A DNA stretch of 64,000 nucleotides, taken from a virus. Both the position numbers and the translations under genes were made by a program. The notes beneath the pieces are model-generated. The model made no database searches and was not told where the DNA came from. It saw nothing but the letters and a program-made list of their open reading frames with translations. Location of the stretch: IMG/VR virus record IMGVR_UViG_3300037541_000804, positions 62,001 to 126,000 of that record. One strand, given 5' to 3'. Of this stretch, positions 37,927-45,746 are shown one piece after another; positions within the stretch are counted from its first letter, which is position 1; each line of letters starts with the position of its first letter.

Positions 37927-38112
37927 TTATTCGGTAATTTCTCGAATATCCTCGGTTCCATTATTGTTTCGGAAGTCTTCATCAATCCAATCTTGGATGA
38001 ATTCCAGAAAGCCCTCTTGTGTTGGCTCTTCCCCGATTTCTTCGCAACATTCCAGATAGGCGGCTGGATTGTACTCCATTGTGCGGGTGACTCGTATGTT
38101 GTTTAGCTTCAT
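37927..38112 (-). CDS. hypothetical acidic protein
   Basis: 61 residues with the helix EEPTQEGFLEFIQDWIDEDF, a small DUF pattern. E-promoter TTGACT, 15 bases, TATATA. Confidence 0.6.
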   Translation of the reverse strand: MKLNNIRVTRTMEYNPAAYLECCEEIGEEPTQEGFLEFIQDWIDEDFRNNNGTEDIREITE

Positions 38113-38143
38113 AGGGCGAGTATATAACAGGTTAATGGTTGAG

Positions 38144-38311
38144 TCAAGGAATTTCTACAAGGCACTCGTAACTATTTTGTGGAGATTGTTTTTCATATTG
38201 TTTTTCCAATTGAGAACAATATCTTTCGGCCCTTTCAACAGAATCGAAACTGGATTCTTCCCTACGATGAAATTCAACGCCGTTTCGTTTGAAAATAAAA
38301 ATCAATTTCAT
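38144..38311 (-). CDS. 55-residue hypothetical protein
   Basis: Start set at the ATG lying 6 bases after TATAAT of an E-promoter (TTGACT); the longer frame would start in the promoter. Beta-beta-helix: KLIFIFKRNGVEFHRREESSFDSVERAERYC. Confidence 0.6.
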   Translation of the reverse strand: MKLIFIFKRNGVEFHRREESSFDSVERAERYCSQLEKQYEKQSPQNSYECLVEIP

Positions 38312-38344
38312 AGGTTTATTATACCAATTATTTCGGCCAGTCAA

Positions 38345-38515
38345 CTAAAAACGAAAATGCCCCTTGTCTTTCTGTTTCGCAAACCAGCTTCCCTTTTTAT
38401 ATTGTTCGTTTTCGGTTATTTTTTCGCGCTTAAATTCGTCAAAATTTTCTACGTCGTGCCATTCGGTTATTTCGCCGTTTGGGGATTTGTATGTAATTTG
38501 ATACTTTGTTTGCAT
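38345..38515 (-). CDS. 56-residue basic protein
   Basis: MQTKYQITYKSPNGEITEWH at the start, Lys/Glu-rich end. No motif. Starts near the stop of 38532-38762 (17-base gap). Confidence 0.5.
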   Translation of the reverse strand: MQTKYQITYKSPNGEITEWHDVENFDEFKREKITENEQYKKGSWFAKQKDKGHFRF

Positions 38516-38531
38516 AAACAACAATAAACGA

Positions 38532-38762
38532 TTATTCTTTGTGGCGCAAATGCTTTTTATAAATTACGCCTGATTCTTTTCGGGCCGTTTCAATCATTCT
38601 TCTTGCTTTCATAGAAAAGCAAATGTCACCGCACTTGTCGCAAATTTCATGCGGCACATTCTCAATTATGAGAATTTGACCGTTTCCACCCGTTGTTTCG
38701 TATGGGCGTAAAATTGTTTCATAAAAACCGTTAGCACATTCAAAGCATGGAATGTTTATCAT
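38532..38762 (-). CDS. YgiT-type zinc-finger protein
   Basis: 76 residues. CFECANG near 6-12 and CDKCGDICFSMKARRMIE near 41-58, separated by strands with VPHEI. This is the YgiT/MqsA N-terminal zinc-finger arrangement (C..C...............v....C..CGe..f). MqsA-like antitoxins continue with an HTH, absent here. Could be a stand-alone transcription or RNA-binding regulator. Palindrome site 7 falls inside. Textbook E-promoter. Confidence 0.7.
   Translation of the reverse strand: MINIPCFECANGFYETILRPYETTGGNGQILIIENVPHEICDKCGDICFSMKARRMIETARKESGVIYKKHLRHKE
38658..38675. repeat. palindrome TTCTCA-N4-TGAGAA (site 7)
   Basis: ATTCTCAATTATGAGAAT, inside the YgiT-type gene. Confidence 0.55.
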
Positions 38763-38768
38763 GGCTAA

Positions 38769-38797
38769 ATTATAATGCAGAATTATTCTGCCGTCAA
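38769..38797 (-). promoter_or_regulatory. E-promoter for 38532-38762
   Basis: TTGACG (38792-38797), 17-base spacer, perfect TATAAT (38769-38774), 6 bases to ATG. The clearest example of the leaderless layout. Confidence 0.8.
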
Positions 38798-39010
38798 TAG
38801 AAACTTCTCTTTATGCCCATCATTCAACACCATGCTCCAAAATTGTCTCTCGAAACGATATTCTCCGCTAATTAAATTAACCAGTTTATCCACAATCCAA
38901 TAATCAACAAACCAAACAACTTCCCCATGCTGGTTGTGATTTTCCCAACAATTCTGGAAAATATATGCCACATATTTAGAGCGGCGAAAGGTTTTTCGTT
39001 TAGCAATCAT
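38783..39010 (-). CDS. hypothetical protein
   Basis: 75 residues, with aromatic strand FQNCWENHNQHGEVVWFVDYWIVDK. Begins inside the last codons of 39000-39239 (11-base overlap). Confidence 0.55.
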   Translation of the reverse strand: MIAKRKTFRRSKYVAYIFQNCWENHNQHGEVVWFVDYWIVDKLVNLISGEYRFERQFWSMVLNDGHKEKFLLTAE

Positions 39011-39239
39011 ATTTTCTGTCTATGAATCCCCAACCACGGCAGATTTCGCATTCAAATTCAGGATCACCATATCTTGCTCCCGTTTCCGTATTTCTCACGC
39101 CATCGCCAGCGCAAATCGGGCAGCGGCGCTTAAACGGCCAGCCGCTTAGAATCCAAAATTTCCATGATTGGAAATCCCATTGCAAACAATAGTATTTATA
39201 GTAAAGAATGTCCCATTTGTCGATTAGTTTTTGCAACAT
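39000..39239 (-). CDS. DnaJ-type zinc-knuckle protein
   Basis: 79 residues. CPICAGDGVRNTETG...FECEICRGWGFIDR gives two CxxCxGxG knuckles, half of the DnaJ cysteine-rich domain. The N-terminus is a Trp-rich helix. Likely one zinc. Function unknown. Confidence 0.65.
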   Translation of the reverse strand: MLQKLIDKWDILYYKYYCLQWDFQSWKFWILSGWPFKRRCPICAGDGVRNTETGARYGDPEFECEICRGWGFIDRKYDC

Positions 39240-39242
39240 AAA

Positions 39243-39461
39243 TCAAAACGGATAATGAGCCATCATTGCGCAAACAAAGTCGCCCAACTTCCACCGTTTA
39301 GAAACGCGGTCAAGCAAATTCATTCCAGGGGCAAATCTCCCGTATTTGTGCAACTCCATGATTTGTTTTGTTGCGATGGAGAGAGCAATCTGGCGCAAGT
39401 GCGGCCATTTGTGAGCGTTTAAAGCGAAGGCAATTTTGGCGGAAGTGGATAGATCGTTCAT
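39243..39461 (-). CDS. hypothetical helical protein
   Basis: 72 residues, mostly helical (IAFALNAHKWPHLRQIALSIATKQIMELHKYG; LLDRVSKRWKLGDFVCAMMAHYPF). ATGA-type overlap with 39458-39892. Confidence 0.55.
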   Translation of the reverse strand: MNDLSTSAKIAFALNAHKWPHLRQIALSIATKQIMELHKYGRFAPGMNLLDRVSKRWKLGDFVCAMMAHYPF

Positions 39462-39892
39462 GGATTCAATCTTACCACTTCACCGCTGTCTTGCAAGATG
39501 AAAAGTGGATATTTTTGCTTTATTTTCTCTTCTGGAATATCCGTTCCCTCAAGATCAAGAAAGCGCAAATTATTTTTCGCGCCAAGCATTTTCATGGCCT
39601 TATGTACTGCGGGATACCACTTTTTCTTAGGAGAATCTAGCCTTAATTGAATAAAGAAAAACTCCATGTTTTGCCTCTCATCGCTAGGAATAACACAATA
39701 AGTTACAAAACTGTTATCGTAATCGGGATTTTTTACCCTGATTTCTTTAACCCATTGTCCATTCTTGCGGAAATAACGCCCGCTACAATAAAAAGTGCAA
39801 GTTTTGCCGCAAAACTTCTCGCAGTTTTGATCTAAACGATTTGAAAGTTTTTTGCTGCAAGGTTTTTCTCGGAAAATGTATTTTTCGTTCAT
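39458..39892 (-). CDS. hypothetical Cys-containing protein
   Basis: 144 residues. CEKFCGKTCTFYCSG near 24-38 forms a zinc-like Cys cluster; the rest is alpha/beta. Promoter TTGACG, 18 bases, TATTAA, 4 bases. Confidence 0.6.
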   Translation of the reverse strand: MNEKYIFREKPCSKKLSNRLDQNCEKFCGKTCTFYCSGRYFRKNGQWVKEIRVKNPDYDNSFVTYCVIPSDERQNMEFFFIQLRLDSPKKKWYPAVHKAMKMLGAKNNLRFLDLEGTDIPEEKIKQKYPLFILQDSGEVVRLNP

Positions 39893-39896
39893 GGCT

Positions 39897-40034
39897 TTAA
39901 TATGCGACTAAATCACTCCCCGTCAACCTTTTTATTTCGGCGATAGGCTTTTTTGCTAACCATGCGAAAAGATGGCGGCGGCAAGAGTTTGCGTGTTTTC
40001 TTGGCTTTGAGTTTGATTGAGAAGAGAATCATAC
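39897..40034 (-). CDS. 45-residue basic protein
   Basis: Arg/Lys/Ser-rich (MILFSQSNSKPRKHAN; then CRRHLFAWLAKKPIAEIKRL). Supported by a strong E-promoter directly before its ATG. Confidence 0.5.
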
Positions 40035-40039
40035 GAGAT

Positions 40040-40068
40040 ATTACTCGTAATATAATGTCTTGTCAATC
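40040..40068 (-). promoter_or_regulatory. E-promoter for 39897-40034
   Basis: TTGACA (40063-40068), 17-base spacer, TAATAT (40040-40045), 5 bases to ATG. Confidence 0.75.
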
Positions 40069-40088
40069 GCTTTTAAAGACATTCGCCG

Positions 40089-40502
40089 CTAAAACGAATA
40101 ATTGTCCCACTTTTCCCGCTCTGTTTCAGCTTCCGCAAGTCTGGCCTTCAATTCCGAAATAGTTTCTTGGCAGGGTTCGTCGTTACTTTCTTCGCCTGAT
40201 ATTTCTTCTTCGATAGCTTCAATTTGAGAATCAATCTCAGAAACCAAATCGTCCTTCACGCTATCACATTCGTCACCGTCGTAATATTCGTTGTTTATTT
40301 CGACAAAATCTTCTTCACTAATCCAATCGGCTAACCCGCAACGGTATGCCGTAGGATCAAGCTCTTTTAGGGCATTACTTGTATTGAAACTCATTCCCGC
40401 AATAGTACAACCAGGATAAATATCATCAAGCATGTCGCTGTAACGACTGTCAACGTCAATGGCTTCTAGTTCGGCGACAATCAGGGATTCGAGTTTGTTC
40501 AT
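40089..40502 (-). CDS. hypothetical very acidic protein
   Basis: 137 residues with pI clearly low; a long Glu/Asp-rich stretch (about 80-115) followed by coiled coil. Could be a DNA mimic, but only charge supports this. E-promoter TTGACT, 17 bases, TAAAAT, 5 bases. Confidence 0.6.
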   Translation of the reverse strand: MNKLESLIVAELEAIDVDSRYSDMLDDIYPGCTIAGMSFNTSNALKELDPTAYRCGLADWISEEDFVEINNEYYDGDECDSVKDDLVSEIDSQIEAIEEEISGEESNDEPCQETISELKARLAEAETEREKWDNYSF

Positions 40503-40532
40503 GTATTATTTTAAGCTAAAATTAAGCAATAG

Positions 40533-40916
40533 TCAAATCCTTTCGGCCAATTTCAATTCCAGCCAAGCAGGATTTTTATTCTCACTGTCAAGGCGTAATT
40601 GCTCATTCATCCAATTTTGCATTTCTTCGTGAAAATAACGCTCTCTTTCCTGTTCATATTCACGTCGAAATTCAATCTCGCTTTCATATTCGATGGCAGA
40701 AACGCTAAGGCAAGACTGGTTATATTTTTGAAAAACTTTTTCAGCCTCTTCTCTTGAATCAAACCAATGGGCGGTTCTTTTCCATCCTTGAGGGGTTAGA
40801 TAACGGGAGAATTTCATGCCTCGAAATTCTTCAAAGTAAGAGACGTACCACTTGTTTAGAACGTCTGCGCCGTATGTTACCGCGCTAGTTGCTTGATTAA
40901 ATGATGGAATAATCAT
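40533..40916 (-). CDS. hypothetical protein
   Basis: 127 residues. Aromatic N-terminal half (WYVSYFEEFRGMKFSRYLTPQGWKRTAHWF) and Glu/Arg-rich helix (YEQERERYFHEEMQNWMNEQ). E-promoter TTGACT, 17 bases, GATAAT, 5 bases. Confidence 0.6.
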   Translation of the reverse strand: MIIPSFNQATSAVTYGADVLNKWYVSYFEEFRGMKFSRYLTPQGWKRTAHWFDSREEAEKVFQKYNQSCLSVSAIEYESEIEFRREYEQERERYFHEEMQNWMNEQLRLDSENKNPAWLELKLAERI

Positions 40917-40952
40917 GGGTTATTATCAGCCAATGTTTTCGTCGAGTCAAGG

Positions 40953-41609
40953 TCAATTTACCAATTTAGCGGCCAATTCTCGAATTGCGGCCCAAAGAAC
41001 GGGCGAGTTATGTTTGCTTCCACTAATGGAATAGCCAGTTTGGCCGATTTTAGAAACGTTAGCGCGGCCAAAGCCCAAGGTTTTAATGGGCAGTTTAACA
41101 CTTCGCTCCTTGCAGGCACGCTCAAAATCGGGCCATTCAATCATTTCGCCGTTCTTAAAAACTAATACAGAGTATTTGTGCGCTTGTTCGGTTCTTTCAA
41201 ATCGTTCTTGTTTTTGTTTTTGGATTTCGGCGTCACGAATGGCATTTTCGGTTTTAGCTTTTTCGCGAGCTTCGGCGGCTTTTTGTTCGTAAACTTCTGG
41301 AAAGTCAATCGCGGCTTCCCATTCTGCCATTTTAGCGTCACAAGTGGCATTGACGCTCTCCATCAAAGCGGGGATATTATCAATAAATGTAACATGAAAA
41401 GGGCAAAAACAATTCCTAACTTTGACAAAAAGCTGGCGTTTGTCATCTTCGATGTGCTCGAAAACGATTTTGTTTTTGTCAGTCTTGAAGTAATACTTTC
41501 GGCCAATTGGCCCAAGGTAAACGGGATGTTTACCCTCGTATGGAGTCAATTCAACGTTTGCTTCGGCGAAAACGATTTTGGCGGGGAAAAAGAATGCAAA
41601 TTTGTTCAT
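40953..41609 (-). CDS. hypothetical protein
   Basis: 218 residues in three parts: beta-rich about 1-75, a long charged helix about 90-145 (KAAEAREKAKTENAIRDAEIQ), then a C-terminal alpha/beta piece with Gly turns. Strong E-promoter (TTGACA, 16 bases, TATATT, 6 bases). No family recognised. Confidence 0.6.
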   Translation of the reverse strand: MNKFAFFFPAKIVFAEANVELTPYEGKHPVYLGPIGRKYYFKTDKNKIVFEHIEDDKRQLFVKVRNCFCPFHVTFIDNIPALMESVNATCDAKMAEWEAAIDFPEVYEQKAAEAREKAKTENAIRDAEIQKQKQERFERTEQAHKYSVLVFKNGEMIEWPDFERACKERSVKLPIKTLGFGRANVSKIGQTGYSISGSKHNSPVLWAAIRELAAKLVN

Positions 41610-41639
41610 GGGTGAAATATACTGGTTAATCTGCGACTG

Positions 41640-41849
41640 TCAAATCCATTCTAGCCGATACCTGAAACAGTTAAAGTTAATCCATTTATTTCGGCGCGTT
41701 GGTTTACTGGACAAGTCCCAACGATAAACGCATTTTTTATTTTGCGCCAAATTGTCTGAATAAATAACTACATCAAATCGTTTAACGTTTGGGGCGTATT
41801 TTAGAAGAATTTCATCCGTGGATGGTTCTTTGCGGGCGTATAGTGTCAT
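41640..41849 (-). CDS. hypothetical basic protein
   Basis: 69 residues; strands with Arg/Lys and aromatic residues. E-promoter TTGACG, 17 bases, TATATT, 5 bases. Confidence 0.6.
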   Translation of the reverse strand: MTLYARKEPSTDEILLKYAPNVKRFDVVIYSDNLAQNKKCVYRWDLSSKPTRRNKWINFNCFRYRLEWI

Positions 41850-41879
41850 GCGGGAATATAGCGTTTAAATCACCAAACG

Positions 41880-42284
41880 TCAAACCAATTCTTGCCATTC
41901 TTCTTCGGCGCAATTGTTATAAACGTAATAGATTTTGCCAAGATGTTTTAATCTTGCAAGAATGCCCTTAATAATTTCGTCGCTTTTGCCCCAACATCCA
42001 AGGCTAAATATGATTTTCTGCCCATCATGAATGTCTTTCATGTCACAGTCGCAGTCAAACCACACATAAAGCATTCTCTTTTCGTCTCCATCCAAAAAAT
42101 GCACGCGAAAACCTTTTGCATGAGGAACGCAAATTTCAAATTCGGCGCGAACACTTGCAATTTTCTTTAGGCGTTTTAGATCGTGATTGGAGTATCGCGT
42201 TCCGAGAAAATCATAAATGATTTGCGCGATTTCAAAAACGTCTTTTTTATCTGTGGCGACAAATCCTTGTGTTGAGCTTCCCAT
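41880..42284 (-). CDS. hypothetical protein
   Basis: 134 residues, alpha/beta. The start GSSTQGFVATDKKDVFEIAQIIYDFL resembles an N-terminal strand-helix of immunity-type or DUF proteins. Contains FDCDCDMKD, an acidic Cys pair. E-promoter TTGACG, 16 bases, TATACT, 6 bases. Confidence 0.6.
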   Translation of the reverse strand: MGSSTQGFVATDKKDVFEIAQIIYDFLGTRYSNHDLKRLKKIASVRAEFEICVPHAKGFRVHFLDGDEKRMLYVWFDCDCDMKDIHDGQKIIFSLGCWGKSDEIIKGILARLKHLGKIYYVYNNCAEEEWQELV

Positions 42285-42319
42285 GTCGAGAGTATAGTTT
42301 ATTACTTGCCCGCGTCAAC

Positions 42320-42652
42320 TTAATACTGGCTAAATCCCCAATTTTTGGCCAGTTCTTCCAAATTGATTGTGTGTTTGTCTTTATAGACGATGAAAAAGCG
42401 ATTAAGTTCTTCTTTTGAGGAAAAATCCTTGTAATAGGCGCTATCGTCTCGCCATCCAACGTGTGCCCTGAACCAACTAGGTTCTTCGCTTGGCTCCAAG
42501 TATTCGAGAAAACTAATTGACAATTCCGAATCGCAAGAGCTGTTAAATTCAAACTCTTGAGTCTTTTCTTCGGACGGCCAAACTCGTTCGCCCCAAATTC
42601 CAACGCGCTTGCGAAATGAGAAGCTAGAATATTTTGGTTGTTTCTTTTTCAT
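42320..42652 (-). CDS. hypothetical protein
   Basis: 110 residues; strands with Trp (WGERVWPSEEKTQEFEF), acidic middle. Follows 42656-42859 with a short gap (stop, 3 bases, ATG). Confidence 0.55.
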   Translation of the reverse strand: MKKKQPKYSSFSFRKRVGIWGERVWPSEEKTQEFEFNSSCDSELSISFLEYLEPSEEPSWFRAHVGWRDDSAYYKDFSSKEELNRFFIVYKDKHTINLEELAKNWGFSQY

Positions 42653-42655
42653 AAG

Positions 42656-42859
42656 CTAAAACAACATCAAGCATTTGCCGCTCTCGTCAACATAATAGCC
42701 GCCGAAAATATTGTCAGATTTCATCCAACGCAAACCACGATCTTTGCAAAAATCATGGCATTCGTCAACCGTTCCTTCAAAAATCACGGGCAAATCAAAA
42801 TACGTCTTGCCGCCGTCTAGTTGAGTGTGTGAATGGAAATCGCGGACTGTTGTTTTCAT
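42656..42859 (-). CDS. hypothetical protein
   Basis: 67 residues: YFDLPVIFEGTVDECHDFCKDRGLRW, then a Gly-rich strand pair. This layout (..v.fkGT.eEc..f....) is shared with 35128-35298, suggesting two members of one small fold. E-promoter TTGACG, 16 bases, TATAAT, 7 bases. Confidence 0.65.
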   Translation of the reverse strand: MKTTVRDFHSHTQLDGGKTYFDLPVIFEGTVDECHDFCKDRGLRWMKSDNIFGGYYVDESGKCLMLF

Positions 42860-42890
42860 GTGTTAAATTATACCCGTTAAATGGGCCGCG

Positions 42891-43184
42891 TCAATAGTTT
42901 TTGACTAATTCGGCGCGTTTTCTACCCCAAAATTCACGACGCTGATTGCAGCCGTGGAAGTTTCGGCATTTGTCAACTGGAATCTGGTATTTTCCTTCGT
43001 TTTTGCGCGAAAAGTAAATTATCTCCAAGTCAAAAACGTTTCTATGCTTGTTGTGAACACTATACCAACGTCGCGAAATTTTAGTGATTGAGAATGATTT
43101 GGCGTTTTTGCACCATGATTTTATCCTGTAAAGGGCATGTTCTCTGCTAGAGTGCCCTCCTAAACGTAACGAATGAGTCTCCAT
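42891..43184 (-). CDS. hypothetical basic protein
   Basis: 97 residues, Arg/Lys/His-rich. ATG overlaps the upstream stop (TAATG). No motif beyond scattered Cys. Confidence 0.55.
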   Translation of the reverse strand: METHSLRLGGHSSREHALYRIKSWCKNAKSFSITKISRRWYSVHNKHRNVFDLEIIYFSRKNEGKYQIPVDKCRNFHGCNQRREFWGRKRAELVKNY

Positions 43185-43384
43185 TATAAAACCAGTTGTC
43201 TTTCTTCTTCGGCGAAATCTGATTTGATTGTTAGGGTTCCTTCTAGGAGAATTTGCTTATAGCCGCCCGATTTATCGCAATCTATATAGCTGCCTTTTAG
43301 GTCAACCCAATGACTAGACCAAAAAAGTTTGCCATCCAAGTTTCTAAAAACAAGGTGGCCATCTTCATAAGAGAGTTTTTTCAT
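43184..43384 (-). CDS. 66-residue hypothetical protein
   Basis: Start at the ATG overlapping the TGA of 43381-43596; a longer frame would begin inside that gene. All-beta: FRNLDGKLFWSSHWVDLKGS...ILLEGTLTIKSDF. Confidence 0.6.
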   Translation of the reverse strand: MKKLSYEDGHLVFRNLDGKLFWSSHWVDLKGSYIDCDKSGGYKQILLEGTLTIKSDFAEEERQLVL

Positions 43385-43596
43385 GATAAAATATTGGGCC
43401 AATCGCTTAATTTTTCTGTTGGGACATTAACCATTGAAGCGTACAGGGCGGGAACGGCTTTTTGGGCTTGTTGCATTTTCTCAAGAGCAGTTATTTCTCC
43501 AATTTTGAGTCTCCACAAGCGTAAAGACGCAGCAATCAGGGTTTTCCAAAAGACAAACGTGCGTTCGTCTAGGTTGAATGATTGGGCGGTTGTCAT
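43381..43596 (-). CDS. hypothetical helical protein
   Basis: 71 residues, mainly helical with Trp/Leu (FVFWKTLIAASLRLWRLKIGEITALEKMQQAQKAVPALYASM). In a four-gene run starting at 43904. Confidence 0.55.
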   Translation of the reverse strand: MTTAQSFNLDERTFVFWKTLIAASLRLWRLKIGEITALEKMQQAQKAVPALYASMVNVPTEKLSDWPNILS

Positions 43597-43607
43597 TTGT
43601 TAGTAAA

Positions 43608-43904
43608 TTATCCCAAACAAGTCATTTGAATTGTGCATCCACCCATCCAAACGCGCCCATTTTCAACTTTTTCCTCCGAATAAACGAGGGTAAAATCTTT
43701 AGGTGAAACGGTCTCAAAAATGTTAGAGTATTGGCGGATAATATCAGCCTTCAAAAGGTCAAGCATTTCTTCGGAGTTTTCGCCGATGAACGCCTTGATA
43801 TTGTAGCACAAATCAATTGGTTTGTCAAAACGCCAAACAACAGCAAGTGTGTGTTTGTAGTCGTTTTTGTTGAAGCGTAATTCGACTGGAAAAATGATTC
43901 TCAT
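43608..43904 (-). CDS. hypothetical protein
   Basis: 98 residues, alpha/beta, starts MRIIFPVELRFNKNDYKHTL. First gene of the 43.9-42.9 kb run, behind a strong E-promoter. Confidence 0.6.
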   Translation of the reverse strand: MRIIFPVELRFNKNDYKHTLAVVWRFDKPIDLCYNIKAFIGENSEEMLDLLKADIIRQYSNIFETVSPKDFTLVYSEEKVENGRVWMGGCTIQMTCLG

Positions 43905-43910
43905 GGTTAG

Positions 43911-43938
43911 ATTATATAAGCAATTGGCCGCTAGTCAA
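43911..43938 (-). promoter_or_regulatory. E-promoter for 43608-43904
   Basis: TTGACT (43933-43938), 16-base spacer, TATAAT (43911-43916), 6 bases to ATG. Confidence 0.75.
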
Positions 43939-44327
43939 GCCCTACCCATAAACTTCTCAATCGAATCGCCAACTGAAACGCCCCACATTGGCACAAGCTC
44001 ATCCGTTCCAACAAAACAGGGCTTTGTGTTCAAAATTGAAAGCCAATAGCCCTTTGCTAGAATATCAACGCCGTTGTCTTTTTCGATTCTATTTGCCGCT
44101 TCTTCGCTGGTTACTTGGATGCTAACGCAACTTTCACATCCGCCGTTTGGATTATCGGTTAAAGGAATAGTGATTACATTATTGTGAATGGCGTTTAGCA
44201 TGTGCATTCCCATCCCGCCGTATTCATCTGGATTAGCGGCCAAATCAGCGGCCCGAATGGTTTTTTCGTCTTTGCGGAGATAGTAGCGTGTTCGTTTCAT
44301 GAGAATATAGTCGGTTGTTTTTGTCAT
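43935..44327 (-). CDS. hypothetical protein
   Basis: 130 residues from the ATG overlapping the previous stop (TAATG). Contains DNPNGGCESCVSIQVTSEEAANRIEKDNG, a Cys pair in a turn before a helix. Alternative start 10 codons later. Confidence 0.55.
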   Translation of the reverse strand: MTKTTDYILMKRTRYYLRKDEKTIRAADLAANPDEYGGMGMHMLNAIHNNVITIPLTDNPNGGCESCVSIQVTSEEAANRIEKDNGVDILAKGYWLSILNTKPCFVGTDELVPMWGVSVGDSIEKFMGRA

Positions 44328-44548
44328 TAGGCAAACCACTTTTCGGCAATTTTGTCCTTTATTTTTTGGCGCTCATTTTCGGCGGCCCAATGTTTTACCT
44401 CTTGAATAATCTCATAAAATGTGGGCAAATGGTAAAAATTAAATCCGCCGTATTCGCAATAGTCAAGGACTTGTTGGCCGTTTTTCTTTTTGTAATAGAT
44501 TTTAAAGCCTAGGTCTAGGAGTTGTTGTTCAGTGAATGGTTTGTTCAT
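44327..44548 (-). CDS. hypothetical protein
   Basis: 73 residues. MNKPFTEQQLLDLGFKIYYK, then helix FYEIIQEVKHWAAENERQKIKDKIAEKWF. Start follows 44552-44722 by 3 bases. Confidence 0.55.
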   Translation of the reverse strand: MNKPFTEQQLLDLGFKIYYKKKNGQQVLDYCEYGGFNFYHLPTFYEIIQEVKHWAAENERQKIKDKIAEKWFA

Positions 44549-44551
44549 GGT

Positions 44552-44722
44552 TTATTCAATTTCAATTTCGGCGTGAAATCCTACAATTTCTTGTTCATTG
44601 TATGAGCCAGCGTATTCTTCTTTGATTCTTACGCTGGAATCTTTAACCTTAAATTGGGTTTTCGCCGAAACATATTCGGCGATGGCTTGGTGGATTTCGT
44701 TTTGTTTTAGGACGATTTGCAT
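44552..44722 (-). CDS. 56-residue hypothetical protein
   Basis: MQIVLKQNEIHQAIAEYVSA then beta hairpin (VRIKEEYAGSYNEQEIVGFHAEIEIE). The strand-helix-strand design resembles a very common phage DUF. Three bases between its ATG region and the stop of 44726-44887. Confidence 0.55.
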   Translation of the reverse strand: MQIVLKQNEIHQAIAEYVSAKTQFKVKDSSVRIKEEYAGSYNEQEIVGFHAEIEIE

Positions 44723-44725
44723 AGT

Positions 44726-44887
44726 TTAGTTCCCCACTCTTGAGCAGTTAATGAATCGGCAATCTGGATGCAGAAACTCAAACTTATCCCTCACATCGTT
44801 TTCATAAGTCCCGCGCATTTCAAAGTAATCGCGCTGACCGAATTTGTCAATAAAATTAACCTTGAAAAGGTAAGTTGTCTGGTTCAT
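44726..44887 (-). CDS. 53-residue hypothetical protein
   Basis: MNQTTYLFKVNFIDKFGQRD, followed by KFEFLHPDCRFINCSRV. Tight gaps on both sides in a polycistronic run. Confidence 0.55.
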   Translation of the reverse strand: MNQTTYLFKVNFIDKFGQRDYFEMRGTYENDVRDKFEFLHPDCRFINCSRVGN

Positions 44888-44888
44888 A

Positions 44889-45056
44889 TTAGACACTTGG
44901 AATCATTCGCTGGACATTTTGCCTTAGTTCTTTCGCTTTTTCGTAAAGAAAAAACAAATCAAGCCTATCTGCATCATCTTCGGAAGCTGATTTTAGAAGA
45001 TTTTCTATCCCGTCAAGAATGTTTTCGCAGTCGTAGAGGTTGTTTAGAGTAATCAT
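44889..45056 (-). CDS. 55-residue helical protein
   Basis: MITLNNLYDCENILDGIENL then an acidic helix. ATG overlaps the stop of 45053-45481 (ATGA). Confidence 0.55.
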   Translation of the reverse strand: MITLNNLYDCENILDGIENLLKSASEDDADRLDLFFLYEKAKELRQNVQRMIPSV

Positions 45057-45481
45057 TCCCTATAGTAATACGTTTCGCCGTCATAGTCAACCGATGAGTA
45101 GTCCATCATTAAAGAATTTGCCGCCGCTTCCCAATCAATGTGACAAGCGGGCCAGCCTCCGTCTCGATCAATTGCGCCGATTCTTTCGGCGTAATTTTGG
45201 GCGTATTCCTCAAAATCCTGTTCGCGAATTAATTCCACTCCATGAAACCACTCGCGCCCGAATTGTTCGCGCAAATCAAGCAGGTTCTTCAATTCTTCGT
45301 AATCGCTGAAATCCCATTCATAGCCAAGTTCTTCATCTGTAAGATTTTCGCCGCTTGGGATTTGAAGTTTTTCTTTAATTTCGGCGATTTGCTCAACAGT
45401 CAAGCACTCTTTCCACTCGTTAAAAGAGGTTTGGAGTTCTTCTAGGCGCTCGTTTAAGTTTCTGGAGTCGAGGGTTTTCAT
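45053..45481 (-). CDS. ArdA-like hypothetical protein (tentative)
   Basis: 142 residues, very acidic (Glu/Asp near 30 percent in parts). The end reads WHGVELIREQDFEEYAQNYAERIG, then WPACHIDWEAAANSLMMDYSSVDYDGETYYYRE. The combination of i....d....yA.......... followed by yiDWe.aA..l..DY.....dG..Yy is the C-terminal signature of ArdA-type antirestriction proteins, which mimic DNA and block type I restriction enzymes. The N-terminal ArdA domain is short or missing. E-promoter TTGACT upstream. Confidence 0.65.
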   Translation of the reverse strand: MKTLDSRNLNERLEELQTSFNEWKECLTVEQIAEIKEKLQIPSGENLTDEELGYEWDFSDYEELKNLLDLREQFGREWFHGVELIREQDFEEYAQNYAERIGAIDRDGGWPACHIDWEAAANSLMMDYSSVDYDGETYYYRE

Positions 45482-45512
45482 GCCTTTATTATTGGCTATT
45501 TTGGGTCGAAAG

Positions 45513-45716
45513 TCAAGGGTTATTGCAGCTTTCCCAATACTTTTGTAAGTGATTTTGGGCCGTGTTCATGGCATCGTCAATCAGTTCGCCTTCGGAAAGC
45601 GCCCTGTCTGAAAATCCTTTAAAAACTGTTCTCTTTTTATTCGCTGGCGTGTTTGCGTAGGCAATCCACCAGTTAGCTTGAGCAAGGCAATATGCTTGTA
45701 ATTGATCTTTTGTCAT
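45513..45716 (-). CDS. hypothetical helical protein
   Basis: 67 residues. MTKDQLQAYCLAQANWWIAY and a second helix ending CNNP. E-promoter TTGACT, 17 bases, CATAAT, 5 bases. Confidence 0.6.
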   Translation of the reverse strand: MTKDQLQAYCLAQANWWIAYANTPANKKRTVFKGFSDRALSEGELIDDAMNTAQNHLQKYWESCNNP

Positions 45717-45746
45717 AAGAAATTATGGTTTAAAAACCCCAACAAG

